From Williamsia limnetica (GTDB lineage: Bacteria; Actinomycetota; Actinomycetes; Mycobacteriales; Mycobacteriaceae), in NCBI RefSeq assembly GCF_003217475.1, contig NZ_QJSP01000025.1, forward strand, positions 1-64,000: 64,000 bases of DNA, written 5' to 3'. Shown piece after piece: positions 16,258 to 24,981 of this stretch (its first letter is position 1; each line of letters begins with the position of its first letter). Made by a program: the position numbers and the translations under genes. The notes below the pieces were generated by a model that saw nothing but the letters and a program-made list of their open reading frames with translations, did not search any database and was not told where the DNA came from.

Positions 16258-17100
16258 ATGGACATGAACAAGGTCGCCGACAATCCCACGGACAGCCGGG
16301 CGCAAATACCGACCGCGCGTTCTCGGCTGCAGGCCGAGAATGTGACGATCGGCTATGACAAACGCGTGATCAGCGAGTCGCTCAGTGTCGACATCCCTGA
16401 CGGCGCGTTCACCGTGATCGTCGGACCGAACGCGTGCGGCAAATCGACCCTGCTGCGGGCGCTGTCCCGGTTGCTGGCCCCCAGTGCCGGTTCGGTGCTG
16501 CTCGACGGCAAGGCGATCAGCTCGTACCCGGCGAAAGAGGTCGCGCGCCGGCTCGGTCTGCTACCGCAGTCCTCGATCGCCCCTGACGGCATCAGGGTCG
16601 CCGATCTCGTCGCGCGCGGCCGCTACCCGCACCAGAAGCTGATCCGGCAGTGGTCCAAGGACGACGAGTCCGCGGTGGTCGAGGCGATGGACTCGACCGG
16701 GGTCACGGAATTGTCCGGCCGGCTGGTCGACGAATTGTCGGGCGGCCAGCGGCAGAGAGTCTGGGTGGCGATGGTGCTGGCGCAGCAGACTCCGCTGATG
16801 CTCCTGGACGAGCCGACGACGTTCCTCGACATCGCCTATCAGATCGACCTGCTCGAACTCTGCTCTGAGCTGAACAAGACCAAGGGGCGGACCCTTGTCG
16901 CCGTACTCCACGACCTCAACCATGCCTGCCGCTACGCCGACCACATCATCGCCATGAAAGATGGCGAGATCGTCGCGGAGGGCCGGCCCTCGGAGATCAT
17001 CACCGCGGAATTGGTGCACGACGTGTTCGGCCTGCCCTGCCGGATCATCGACGACCCGGAATCGCATACGCCACTTGTCATCCCACTGGTGAGGAAGTAG
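16258..17100 (+). CDS. Iron-siderophore ABC importer ATPase, FecE/FepC family
   Basis: A 280-residue cytoplasmic ATPase. Walker A is GPNACGKSTLL (about 56-66), the Q-loop is LLPQ, the signature is ELSGGQRQRVWVAMVLAQ, Walker B is PLMLLDEPTTFLD and the H-loop is AVLHDLNHA. The GRYPHQ segment after the Q-loop and the sequence as a whole are typical of FepC-type ferric siderophore ATPases. An aaggg Shine-Dalgarno lies 8 bases before ATG 16258; ATG 16264 is an alternative. It is the third gene of the fecCD-fecCD-fecE operon, whose binding lipoprotein is encoded 0.8 kb downstream on the opposite strand. Confidence 0.94.
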   Translation: MDMNKVADNPTDSRAQIPTARSRLQAENVTIGYDKRVISESLSVDIPDGAFTVIVGPNACGKSTLLRALSRLLAPSAGSVLLDGKAISSYPAKEVARRLGLLPQSSIAPDGIRVADLVARGRYPHQKLIRQWSKDDESAVVEAMDSTGVTELSGRLVDELSGGQRQRVWVAMVLAQQTPLMLLDEPTTFLDIAYQIDLLELCSELNKTKGRTLVAVLHDLNHACRYADHIIAMKDGEIVAEGRPSEIITAELVHDVFGLPCRIIDDPESHTPLVIPLVRK

Positions 17101-17144
17101 GACGAGTCGAGGGGGTGTGAATCGTGTTCTCGGAGGATGACAAC

Positions 17145-17231
17145 ATGGCTCGGGTGATGAGACATCTCGGATTCGAGCAGTGGAATCAGCCGGCGGCGCT
17201 CCACCGGTTGCAGGGGCGGATAGATGGCTGA
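17145..17231 (+). CDS. Candidate 28-residue small ORF with strong ribosome binding site
   Basis: ATG 17145 is preceded by cggagg at the right spacing and opens a 28-codon frame (MARVMRHLGFEQWNQPAALH then RLQGRIDG). Its TGA overlaps the start region of the next gene (ATG 17224). The layout suggests a translated leader or coupled micropeptide. No family is recognised. The next gene has no convincing Shine-Dalgarno of its own, consistent with coupling. Confidence 0.35.
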   Translation: MARVMRHLGFEQWNQPAALHRLQGRIDG

Positions 17232-17859
17232 GCAGAGTTCGGCCGCAGACCCCCACGCGATCACCACACCCGCGGACTTGGAGGCGGTACTCGGCGCCGC
17301 TCATCCGAGGGTGCTCGACAAGCACACCACGTTCCTCACGCCCCTCATCGTCGAATTCCTCTCGCATGCGAGGTTCTTCGTATTGGCGACTGCGGACGCC
17401 GAGGGCAATTGCGATTCATCGCCACGCGGCGACCTCGACTCCGCGGTGCTCGTGAAGGATGACCGCACCCTGGTCCTGCCCGATCGGCCGGGTAACAAGC
17501 GGGTCGATTCGTACCGGAACATCCTCGCCAACCCGCATGTGGGCGTGCTGTTCTTGGTCCCGGGAATCGACGAGATCGTGCGGGTGAACGGCCGCGCGAG
17601 ACTGCGTACGGATCCCGAGATGCTCGATGAGATGGCGATCAAGGGCAAACCGGCGACCCTGGCCGTGGTTGTCGAAATCGACGAGGTCTACGTCCACTGC
17701 GCCCGGGCCGTGCTCCGGTCCGATCTGTGGAATCCGCAGCGGTTCGCCGATCCGGATGTGGTGCCGACGGTCCGGGACATGATGTCGGAGCAGCACGCAC
17801 TCCCGGTCGAGGACAACCAGCCTCGCCGCCAGGAGGCGTACCGCTCACATCTGTACTAG
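17224..17859 (+). CDS. PPOX-type FMN-dependent flavoprotein (pyridoxamine phosphate oxidase fold)
   Basis: A 211-residue split-barrel flavoprotein. ARFFVLATADAEGNCDSSPRGD, LVLPDRPGNKRVDSYRNI and NPHVGVLFLVPG are typical of the MSMEG_1061-like PPOX subgroup, which binds FMN or F420-type cofactors. The substrate is unknown. Its place directly after the ferric siderophore ATPase gene, and facing the FecB gene, suggests a redox step linked to iron release or siderophore handling; this is inference from context only. It converges on the FecB gene with a 6-bp gap. Confidence 0.8.
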   Translation: MAEQSSAADPHAITTPADLEAVLGAAHPRVLDKHTTFLTPLIVEFLSHARFFVLATADAEGNCDSSPRGDLDSAVLVKDDRTLVLPDRPGNKRVDSYRNILANPHVGVLFLVPGIDEIVRVNGRARLRTDPEMLDEMAIKGKPATLAVVVEIDEVYVHCARAVLRSDLWNPQRFADPDVVPTVRDMMSEQHALPVEDNQPRRQEAYRSHLY

Positions 17860-17865
17860 CGCAAC

Positions 17866-18846
17866 CTAGGTGGTGCGCTCGGCGACCAGCGGGGGAACCG
17901 TGTCCAGTGCGTACCGAACCGACAGCACCGAGTTCGTCGAGTACGCACGCGAGATCGTCGTGTCATCGAAGACGAGGTAGCGCCCGTCGACCACCGCCGG
18001 TACTGCCTTGAACACGGGCTCGGCCTCCACCTCGGCAGCGGTACGCCCGATGGGGAAGACGACCAGCATGTCAGCGTCGAGTAGCTGCAGGTTTTCTTCG
18101 GCGACAGGGATCGAAAACCCTTTGGCGTCGGCGGGATCGATTGCGGGGTTGGCGACGAACCCGAGTTTGCGCATGAAGGCCACCCGCTCGGTGTCGGGAG
18201 CGTAGGCGCCCCAACCGTTCCCGGACCGGGCTGCCACGGTCACGGTCTTCCCGGCGAACTCGGGGTTCTGCGCTGCGACCTCGGCGAAACGGGAGTTCAG
18301 CTGGTCGATGAGTTCGGTGCCCTTGTCCGGGACGCCGAGTGCTTGCGAGACCATCGCCACCTGTTGCTCGAGGGTCGTCTTGTAGTTGTCGGCTCCTGCG
18401 GGTAGCGCGACGGTCGGTGCGATCTCCTTGAGGGTGTCGTACCGTTTCTGGTCCCCGGAGCTCTTCGTGTCGAGGATGAGGTCGGGTTCGAGGGCGAGGA
18501 TCTGCTCGAACGAGGGCTCCCGGGTGGCGATGATCTCCGGGGGACTGTCGTAGAGTCCGGCTGCCCACGGGCCGACCCCTTCGCCCCCGAAGTCGAGCCA
18601 GTCGCTGGCTCCGACAGGCTGAACCCCCAGCGCCAGCGCGGTTTCTGCGTCTCCCCATCCGAGTGCGACGACTCGTTTCGGTGGCTCTTCGATGGTCACC
18701 GGTCCGAACTTCGTGTCGACGGTGACCGGGTACGAACCGGTGGTCGCCCCGCTCGGCGACCCCTCGTCGGTGTTCGAGCTGCCGGAGCAGCCGGCGACGA
18801 CGAGGACTCCGAGGACGGTGAGACAGAGGATTGCGCGACGAAGCAT
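17866..18846 (-). CDS. Iron-siderophore binding lipoprotein, FecB/FepB family
   Basis: A 326-residue secreted lipoprotein. The N-terminus is a signal peptide with lipobox VVAGC (Cys20). The substrate-binding domain shows PKRVVALGWGDAETALALG, EQILALEPDLIL and DTTISRAYSTNS, standard for the helical-backbone cluster A-II family that captures ferric siderophores and delivers them to FecCD permeases. It is the only binding protein beside the fecCD-fecCD-fecE operon and is likely its partner. An IdeR-like box lies 5 bp before its start codon, so strong repression by iron is expected. Confidence 0.92.
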   Translation of the reverse strand: MLRRAILCLTVLGVLVVAGCSGSSNTDEGSPSGATTGSYPVTVDTKFGPVTIEEPPKRVVALGWGDAETALALGVQPVGASDWLDFGGEGVGPWAAGLYDSPPEIIATREPSFEQILALEPDLILDTKSSGDQKRYDTLKEIAPTVALPAGADNYKTTLEQQVAMVSQALGVPDKGTELIDQLNSRFAEVAAQNPEFAGKTVTVAARSGNGWGAYAPDTERVAFMRKLGFVANPAIDPADAKGFSIPVAEENLQLLDADMLVVFPIGRTAAEVEAEPVFKAVPAVVDGRYLVFDDTTISRAYSTNSVLSVRYALDTVPPLVAERTT

Positions 18847-18850
18847 GTGT

Positions 18851-18869
18851 AGAGGTTAGCCTGCGCTAA
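18851..18869. promoter_or_regulatory. DtxR/IdeR-like iron box
   Basis: AGAGGTTAGCCTGCGCTAA matches the degenerate consensus at 14 of 19 positions, with the left half AGGTTAGCCT fully conserved. It sits immediately upstream of the FecB-type gene (minus strand) and about 60 bp before the divergent SDR gene. Confidence 0.6.
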
Positions 18870-18929
18870 ATCTCCGCCGCGAAGTCGGCCGCACACTTGA
18901 ACCGAACAAGCGCTCGGCCATATGGTGCG

Positions 18930-19709
18930 GTGGTGGAAATCAATGGAGCAAGTGCAATCGTTACGGGTGGGGCCTCGGGAATCGGTGCTGCGGTGGCGCG
19001 ACAACTGGCCGCACTGGGCGCCAAGGTCGTCATCGCTGACGTCCAGGCGGAGAAGGGGGAGGCGCTCGCCAAGGAAATCGGAGGCGCCTTCGTCAGTGTC
19101 GACGTGACCAAGACCGAGCAGATCGAGGCCGCCGTCAACAAGGCACTCGAACTCGGACCGGTTCGTGCGCTGGTGAACTCGGCCGGCATCGGATCGGCGC
19201 AGCGCACGATCGGCCGCGACGGGGAGTTCTCGTCAGCTCACGACCTCGACGCCTTCAAGAAGGTCATCAACATCAACCTGATCGGCAGCTTCGACGCCAC
19301 GCGGCTGGCGGCAACCGCCATCAGTCGCAGCGAGCCCACCGAAACCGGTGAAAAGGGTGCGATCGTGTCGCTGGCCAGTGTGGCGGCGTTTGACGGACAG
19401 ATCGGACAAGCCGCCTACTCGGCTTCCAAGGGCGGCATCGTCAGCCTGACCCTGACCGTGGCCCGCGATCTCGCAGCAGCGGGTATCCGCAACAACACGG
19501 TGGCCCCGGGTCTGATCGAGACCCCGATCTACGGCACCGGCCCGGAGTCGGAGGCATTCAAGGCGAAGCTGGGCGAGAGCGTGCTCTACCCGCGTCGCCT
19601 CGGTACCCCGGATGAGCTGGCGTCGATGGTCGTCGAGCTGATCACCAATTCGTACATGAACGGTGAGGTCGTCCGCGTCGACGGTGGCGTCCGGCTCCCT
19701 CCGAAGTAG
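18930..19709 (+). CDS. SDR family oxidoreductase, HSD17B10-like 3-hydroxyacyl-CoA dehydrogenase type
   Basis: About 259 residues of a classical short-chain dehydrogenase. The NAD-binding motif TGGASGIG, NSAG, the catalytic Tyr-Lys in AYSASKGG and the tail PGLIETPIY are present. The short N-terminus VVEINGASAIVTGG and the DGQIGQAAYSASK segment resemble type 2 3-hydroxyacyl-CoA dehydrogenases that oxidise 3-hydroxyacyl-CoA in beta-oxidation. GTG 18930 or 18933 is the likely start, as the upstream TTG at 18897 has no support. It is divergent from the FecB gene and followed by a large inverted-repeat element at 19726-19811. Confidence 0.85.
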   Translation: MVEINGASAIVTGGASGIGAAVARQLAALGAKVVIADVQAEKGEALAKEIGGAFVSVDVTKTEQIEAAVNKALELGPVRALVNSAGIGSAQRTIGRDGEFSSAHDLDAFKKVININLIGSFDATRLAATAISRSEPTETGEKGAIVSLASVAAFDGQIGQAAYSASKGGIVSLTLTVARDLAAAGIRNNTVAPGLIETPIYGTGPESEAFKAKLGESVLYPRRLGTPDELASMVVELITNSYMNGEVVRVDGGVRLPPK

Positions 19710-19725
19710 CCCGTGCACGCACAGA

Positions 19726-19811
19726 CCCACCCGTTCCGGTCACAACCACGAGGCGCAAACCCTTGGGTTTGCCTGGAACGGGTGGGCTTGGGTTTGCCCG
19801 GAACGGGTGGG
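19726..19811. repeat. Compound inverted/direct repeat between convergent genes (probable bidirectional terminator)
   Basis: CCCACCCGTTCCGG (19726-19739) is complementary to CCGGAACGGGTGGG in the second of two near-identical 24-bp direct repeats (19763-19786 and 19788-19811, one mismatch). Between them GCAAACCC-TT-GGGTTTGC (19755-19772) forms a perfect 8-bp hairpin. The element sits between the 3' ends of the SDR and CitE-like genes. It lacks a T-run. Confidence 0.6.
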
Positions 19812-19819
19812 TTGTCAGT

Positions 19820-20665
19820 TCAGCCGGCGACGACACCGAATTCATTGGCCAACTCCGCGATTCGTTCCGCACGCTTGAGCCGGGGCAGGTCGCTGCCGTC
19901 ACGGACGACGCGGCCACGAGCTTCGAAGTCGGAGAGAAAGCCGGTGGCCCAGGCCGCGTCTTCGGGGCTCGGGCTGATGACGGTGTTGATCACGCCTGTG
20001 TGGGCCGGGTTCAGGCACAGCTTGCCGGTGAGTCCGAATGACACGCTGGTGGCGGTCTTTTCGCGGAGGACGGTGTGGTCGTCGGTGACGGCGGGCCCGT
20101 CGATCGGTCCGGTCAGGCCGGCCACGCGGCTGGCGACCACCAGGCGCGAGCGCGGGTAGGCCATCACCAGATCGTCTGCGTCGGTCGCGGTGTCACGCCG
20201 GTAGTCTCCGCTGCCGAAGGCCAGTCGCAGGACCCCGCGTCGGCGAGCGATGTCGACGGCGTTCTCGATCCCCATCGCCGACTCGATGAGCGGGATGACT
20301 GGAACGCGCCCGCCGAGTCGGTCATAGGTCTCGTCGACCTGGTCGGGGTATTCGGTCTTCGCCAGCATGACCCCGGCCAGTCCCGATGTCCCGCGGAGAT
20401 GATCGACGTCCTCTGACCAGTACGGTGTGGTCCGGTCGTTGATGCGCACCCACGCGCCGGCGCCGCGTAGCCACTCGGCGACGCTCCCACGCGCGCTGCT
20501 CTTCGCGCCCGAATCCACCGCGTCTTCGATGTCGAGGATGATCTGGTCGGCCTGCGACTGCGCGGCGGCCATATAGGCCGGGCGCACAGACGCATTCACC
20601 AGCAGCCACGAGCGAGCGATGGTTGCTTCGATGTGCGGGCGAGACGGCAGCTCATGCGGTGACAT
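19820..20665 (-). CDS. HpcH/HpaI aldolase / CitE-like lyase
   Basis: About 281 residues of the CitE-like TIM-barrel lyase family, which cleaves or forms C-C bonds of acyl-CoA thioesters with Mg2+. Motifs are RSWLLVNASVR at the N-terminus, DQIILDIEDAVDSGAKSSAR (Mg site Glu/Asp), VRINDRTTPYW, PVIPLIESAMGIENAVDIA and GKLCLNPAHTGVIN. ATG 20665 is chosen; the frame extends upstream to 20764 without family-like sequence. The true substrate is unknown; (S)-citramalyl-CoA, malyl-CoA or methylmalyl-CoA type acids are usual for the family. It lies downstream of the acyl-CoA dehydrogenase gene on the same strand, 115 bp apart. Confidence 0.85.
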   Translation of the reverse strand: MSPHELPSRPHIEATIARSWLLVNASVRPAYMAAAQSQADQIILDIEDAVDSGAKSSARGSVAEWLRGAGAWVRINDRTTPYWSEDVDHLRGTSGLAGVMLAKTEYPDQVDETYDRLGGRVPVIPLIESAMGIENAVDIARRRGVLRLAFGSGDYRRDTATDADDLVMAYPRSRLVVASRVAGLTGPIDGPAVTDDHTVLREKTATSVSFGLTGKLCLNPAHTGVINTVISPSPEDAAWATGFLSDFEARGRVVRDGSDLPRLKRAERIAELANEFGVVAG

Positions 20666-20779
20666 GAGGTCAGTGTGATCTCGGCGGTGAGTCGCGTCAC
20701 CGTTGCGTTCATTACGTTCACCGCCAACGAAAAAGTGGGCCGTCCCCCGACCGGGTCGACCCACTTCTTCGTCACATTG

Positions 20780-22612
20780 CTAGAACGAGGCTTCGTCCAA
20801 CTCCATGACGTCGTTGTCGATCTTCTCGACGATGCCCCGCGTGGCGGTGAGCTCGGGCAGCACATTCTTCGCGAAGAAGCTGGCCACGGCGACCTTGCCG
20901 TTGTAGAACGCGGTGTCTGCTTCGGCCGGACCGGCGTCGAGGGCGGTCAGAGCCACCTCGGCCTGGCGCAGCAGGAGCCAACCGATCATCAGATCGCCGA
21001 CGCCCATCAGGAAGCGCACGCTGCCGAGGCCCACCTTGTACAGCTCGCTCGGCTGTTCCTGGGCGCCCATGAGGAAGCCGGTCAGGGTCGCCGCCATGCC
21101 CTGGACGTCGTCGAGTGCGGTCTTGAGCAGCGCACGTTCGGTCTTGAGCCGGCCATTGCCCGCCTCGGACTCGATGAACGTGCTGATCTGACCGGCGACG
21201 TGTGCGAGTGCCTGACCCTTGTCGCGGATGATTTTGCGGAAGAAGAAGTCCTGAGCCTGGATCGCGGTGGTGCCCTCGTACAGCGAGTCGATCTTGGCGT
21301 CGCGGATGTACTGCTCGATGGGGTAGTCCTGCAGGAAGCCGGAGCCGCCGAGGGTCTGGAGCGAACCGATCAGCTGCTCGGATGCGCGCTCGGAACCGAC
21401 GCCCTTGACGATGGGGAGCAATAGATCGTTGACGCGGAAGGCCATTTCCTTGTCGGCCCCCGACACCAGCTGCGCCGCAGCGAGATCCTGGTGCGATGCG
21501 GTGTACAGGTACACCGCACGCAGACCCTCGGAGTACGCCTTCTGCATCATCAGCGAGCGGCGTACGTCGGGGTGATGGGTGATCGAGACGCGAGGCGCTG
21601 CCTTGTCGGTCATCTGGGTCATGTCGGCACCCTGGATGCGCTCCTTCGCGTACTCGAGGGCGTTCAGGTAGCCGGTCGACAAGGTCGCGATGGCCTTGGT
21701 GCCCACCATCATCCGGGCGTGCTCGATGACGTCGAACATCTGCGCGATGCCGTCGTGGACCTCGCCGACGAGCCAGCCCTGGGCCGGGGTGCCGTGCTGG
21801 CCGAAGGTCAGCTCACAGGTGGCCGAGACCTTGAGGCCCATCTTGTGTTCGACGTTGGTGACGTAGACGCCGTTGCGCTCGCCGAGTTCACCGGTCTCGT
21901 GATCGAAGTGGAACTTGGGGACGAAGAACAGCGACAGTCCCTTGGTGCCGGGGCGCGCGCCCTCGGGGCGGGCCAGCACCAGGTGGATGATGTTCTCGGT
22001 CATGTCCTGGTCGGCGGAGGTGATGAAGCGCTTCACACCGTCGATGTGCCAGGTGCCGTCGTCCTGCTTGATGGCCTTGGTGCGGGCGGCGCCGACATCG
22101 GATCCGGCGTCGGGCTCGGTGAGGACCATGGTGGCGCCCCAGCCGCGCTCGGCGCTGATGGTGGCCCACTTCTTCTGCTCATCGGTGCCGTTGTTGTAGA
22201 AGATGTTGGAAAAGCCTGCACCTGCTGCGTACATGAACGCGGCGGGATTGGCGCCGAGCAGCAGTTCGCCGATTGCCCAGTAGAGCGACCGGGGGGCGGG
22301 CAGGCCACCGAGCTCTTCATCGATGCCCAGCTTGTCCCAGCCGCCGTCGACCATGGTCTTGTACGACTTCTTGAAGGACTCGGGGACCGTGACGCTGTGG
22401 TCCTCGGGGTTGAACACCGGGGGATTGCGGTCGGCGTCAGCGAAGGATTCGGCCAAGGGGCCCTCTGCGAGGTTCTTCACCTCGCGCAGCATGTCGATGG
22501 CGGTCTCTTTGTCGAGATCGCCGAAGTCACCGCTGGCCAGCACCTCTTCGAGCTGGAAGAGCTCGAACAGGTTGAAGTGGAGGTCGCGGAGATTGCTCTT
22601 GTAATGCCCCAT
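20780..22612 (-). CDS. fadE5: Long acyl-CoA dehydrogenase, FadE5-like
   Basis: About 610 residues, the length of the FadE5/AcdA subgroup, which has an N-terminal extension and a C-terminal domain beyond the usual 380-residue acyl-CoA dehydrogenase. [21 protein letters not shown] is the FAD/substrate signature, and [20 protein letters not shown] and [31 protein letters not shown] are typical. It performs the FAD-dependent alpha-beta dehydrogenation of acyl-CoA in beta-oxidation. The [10 protein letters not shown] start (ATG 22612) has aaagga upstream; a longer open frame to 22747 crosses the palindrome at 22691-22706 and is not used. That palindrome suggests control by a TetR-type repressor. 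Confidence 0.9.
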   Translation of the reverse strand: MGHYKSNLRDLHFNLFELFQLEEVLASGDFGDLDKETAIDMLREVKNLAEGPLAESFADADRNPPVFNPEDHSVTVPESFKKSYKTMVDGGWDKLGIDEELGGLPAPRSLYWAIGELLLGANPAAFMYAAGAGFSNIFYNNGTDEQKKWATISAERGWGATMVLTEPDAGSDVGAARTKAIKQDDGTWHIDGVKRFITSADQDMTENIIHLVLARPEGARPGTKGLSLFFVPKFHFDHETGELGERNGVYVTNVEHKMGLKVSATCELTFGQHGTPAQGWLVGEVHDGIAQMFDVIEHARMMVGTKAIATLSTGYLNALEYAKERIQGADMTQMTDKAAPRVSITHHPDVRRSLMMQKAYSEGLRAVYLYTASHQDLAAAQLVSGADKEMAFRVNDLLLPIVKGVGSERASEQLIGSLQTLGGSGFLQDYPIEQYIRDAKIDSLYEGTTAIQAQDFFFRKIIRDKGQALAHVAGQISTFIESEAGNGRLKTERALLKTALDDVQGMAATLTGFLMGAQEQPSELYKVGLGSVRFLMGVGDLMIGWLLLRQAEVALTALDAGPAEADTAFYNGKVAVASFFAKNVLPELTATRGIVEKIDNDVMELDEASF

Positions 22613-22690
22613 TGCAGAATCCTTTGCAATCGTTGAACTGCTGTCTGAGTCGGGTGGCGAGTCGAGCGCGGTCAGACGCTCGGGCGCTAT

Positions 22691-22706
22691 GTTACTCGCC
22701 AGTAAC
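22691..22706. promoter_or_regulatory. Palindromic operator GTTACTCGCCAGTAAC
   Basis: A perfect 6-bp inverted repeat, GTTACT and AGTAAC, around CGCC. It lies 79-94 bp upstream of the fadE5-like start. Its size and symmetry fit a TetR-family operator of a fatty-acid degradation regulator; the regulator itself is not adjacent. Confidence 0.5.
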
Positions 22707-22801
22707 AACTCAAATATACATCCGGATATTCCGGGGCACAAACGCAATGTCGATAACTAAAGATGACGTGCACCACATGAAAGACTTCTCATGATGGTAG
22801 G

Positions 22802-24061
22802 TCACCGCCGGTTGCTCACCGCGAAAGCACAGGCCCCGACCGCCAGCACCACCACGGCGGCCACGACGGTGCCCAGGCTCAGGCTGAAACCGAGCGCCAG
22901 GCATCCGATGAATCCGAGGGCCGGCACGATGCGGGCCGCCGCGACACCGCGACGCGACTGTCCACGCCCGGCCAGCGACCACGCGCTGGCGTTGGCGACG
23001 GCGTAATAGATCAGCACGGAGAATGCGGAGAACCCGATCGCCCCGCGGACGTCCAGGGTGGCCACGAGCACGGCGACGATGACACCGACCACGACCTCGG
23101 CGTGCCGCGGTACCGCGTATCGCGGATGGACCGTGGCCAGCGCGGCGGGAAGATACCTGTCGCGGGCCATCGCCAGGGTTGTCCGGGACACCCCGAGGAT
23201 GAGGGTCAACAGCGCTCCGAGCGCGGCCACCGCCGCGCCGATCCGCACCACGGGCGCAAGCCCGTCGTGGCCGGACAGCTCGACCACGTCGACGAGCGGT
23301 GCTGACGACTCGCTCAGCGCGGCATGCCCGACAACCAGCAACGCGGTGATCCCCACCAGTGCGTACAGCGTCACGACGATGGCGAACGCGATGGTGATGG
23401 CGCGTGAGATCTTGCGCTCGGGATCGCGGACCTCTTCGCCCAGGGTTGCGATGCGGGCGTACCCGGCGAACGCGAAGAACCACAGGGCGGCGCCGCCGAG
23501 GACACCGGTGACGCTCGAGCCGCCGAGGTCCAGGCGGTCGGCCGCGACGGCAGAGGACGTGAGTCCGGTGACCACCACGACCAGCAGAACGGTCACCACC
23601 ACGGCGACGATGAGCCGAAGTGCCCAGGCGGATTTGGTGATCCCGAAACAGTTCAGTGCGGTGAAAGCGACGACCGCGGCGACCGCGACGGCGTGCGCCT
23701 GATCGGGCCAGAGGTAGTAGCCGGCCGTGAGCGCCATGGCGGCGCAGGACGCGGTCTTGCCGACCACAAAGCTCCAGCCGGCGAGGTGCCCCCAAAATGG
23801 ACCGAGCTCTTCACGGCCGTAGACGTAGGTGCCACCCGCGGCCGGGTATACGGTGGCGAGCCGTGCGGACGAGCGTGCGTTGCAGTAGGCGACGGCGGCC
23901 GCGAGCGCGAGTGCCAGGAGCACCCCGGGGCCGGCTGTCGCGGCGACCGGCGCGAGCGTCACGAAGATGCCTGCACCGAGCATCGCGCCCAGGCCGGTGA
24001 GGACTGCATCGGTGACCCCGAGGCGGCGGCGCAGGGTCGGTTGTGAGGCAGCGTTTGTCAC
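22802..24061 (-). CDS. APC superfamily amino acid permease
   Basis: A 419-residue membrane protein with about 12 hydrophobic segments. The first segment GLGAMLGAGIFVTLAPVAA carries the GAGIF-type APC motif, and YPAAGGTYVYGREELGP and FFAFAGYARIATLGEEVRDP are standard APC family signatures. It is a secondary transporter, probably of an amino acid or amine; the substrate is not predictable. A GTG start is used and the Shine-Dalgarno is weak. It is divergent from the small alarmone synthetase gene. Confidence 0.88.
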   Translation of the reverse strand: MTNAASQPTLRRRLGVTDAVLTGLGAMLGAGIFVTLAPVAATAGPGVLLALALAAAVAYCNARSSARLATVYPAAGGTYVYGREELGPFWGHLAGWSFVVGKTASCAAMALTAGYYLWPDQAHAVAVAAVVAFTALNCFGITKSAWALRLIVAVVVTVLLVVVVTGLTSSAVAADRLDLGGSSVTGVLGGAALWFFAFAGYARIATLGEEVRDPERKISRAITIAFAIVVTLYALVGITALLVVGHAALSESSAPLVDVVELSGHDGLAPVVRIGAAVAALGALLTLILGVSRTTLAMARDRYLPAALATVHPRYAVPRHAEVVVGVIVAVLVATLDVRGAIGFSAFSVLIYYAVANASAWSLAGRGQSRRGVAAARIVPALGFIGCLALGFSLSLGTVVAAVVVLAVGACAFAVSNRR

Positions 24062-24160
24062 TGGTCGCCTGTCGGGTTCATGCGTTCATCGTTCCTACAC
24101 GGACGCTGACGGACAAATGAACTTCTGGGGTCCGGGCGTCGGTCGGGCACGATGGAGGCC

Positions 24161-24895
24161 ATGAGTGACATGGTCGACGACGCAACGGACAAACTGTCTC
24201 CGGATGGGCGATCTCCGGATGGGCCGCTGGTCCGCTGGATGGCGGCCGAGGGCGGCGACCGGGACCTCGCGCCCGCCGACCTCATCGAGATCGGCCACGG
24301 GCTCCGCAAGTTCATGCTGCCGTTCCAGTTCGCGATCAACGAGATCGTCACCAAGATCGAGATCCTGCGCGACGAGTTCGCCTACCTGAACGACTACAAC
24401 CCGATCGAGCACATCAGTTCTCGAGTCAAGAGCCCGGAAAGTCTGCTCGCGAAGGCGAACCGGCGAGGCATACCGGTCGATCCGGCGTCCCTGCAGGATC
24501 AGCTCGACGACATCGCCGGTGTCCGGGTGACCTGCAGCTTCATCACCGACGCCTATCGGCTGACCGAGCTGCTGTGTGCTCAGCCCGATGTGCTGACCCT
24601 GCAGACCAAGGACTACATCGCCAACCCGAAGCCCAACGGCTATCGCGGGCTGCACACGATCGTCGAGACCCCGGTGAACCTGAGCACCGGCCAGATCCCG
24701 GTGAAGGTCGAACTGCAGGTCCGCACCATCGCGATGGACTTCTGGGCCAGTCTGGAACACAAGATCTACTACAAGTACGACCGGACCGTGCCCACCCACC
24801 TGCTCGATGAGTTGACGGTCGCGGCCGACACCGCGAACACCCTCGATGAGCGGATGCAGGCCATCCGCAACGAGATCCACGGCTCGCGACGCTGA
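24161..24895 (+). CDS. Small alarmone synthetase (RelA/SpoT synthetase domain, RelQ-like)
   Basis: About 244 residues carrying only the (p)ppGpp synthetase domain, without the hydrolase, TGS and ACT domains of long Rel. Diagnostic parts are DDIAGVRVTCSFITDAY, YIANPKPNGYRGLHTIVE and KVELQVRTIAMDFWASLEH. It transfers pyrophosphate from ATP to GDP/GTP. ATG codons at 24152, 24161 and 24170 are possible, because the only strong Shine-Dalgarno (ggagg at 24154) favours 24170; 24161 is a compromise. Expression is probably from the divergent promoter shared with the permease. The stop lies within the inverted repeat at 24892-24962. Confidence 0.9.
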   Translation: MSDMVDDATDKLSPDGRSPDGPLVRWMAAEGGDRDLAPADLIEIGHGLRKFMLPFQFAINEIVTKIEILRDEFAYLNDYNPIEHISSRVKSPESLLAKANRRGIPVDPASLQDQLDDIAGVRVTCSFITDAYRLTELLCAQPDVLTLQTKDYIANPKPNGYRGLHTIVETPVNLSTGQIPVKVELQVRTIAMDFWASLEHKIYYKYDRTVPTHLLDELTVAADTANTLDERMQAIRNEIHGSRR

Positions 24896-24962
24896 GATCG
24901 TCCGATACAGAGTGTGCGGAGGGCATTACGCCCTTCGAGCCCCCTGAATCGGACGATCTCAG
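24892..24962. repeat. Large inverted repeat between convergent genes
   Basis: Perfect 15-bp arms CTGAGATCGTCCGAT (24892-24906) and ATCGGACGATCTCAG (24948-24962) flank a 41-bp centre that has its own hairpin (GAGGGC-ATTAC-GCCCTTC). The left arm includes the alarmone synthetase stop codon. It likely terminates both convergent transcripts. Confidence 0.65.
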
Positions 24963-24981
24963 GGCGAAGAGACAAATCAGG

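Noticed and set aside
21491-22636. Long plus-strand open frame opposite the acyl-CoA dehydrogenase
   Set aside because: It is antisense to a well conserved FadE5-like protein and has no recognisable domain.
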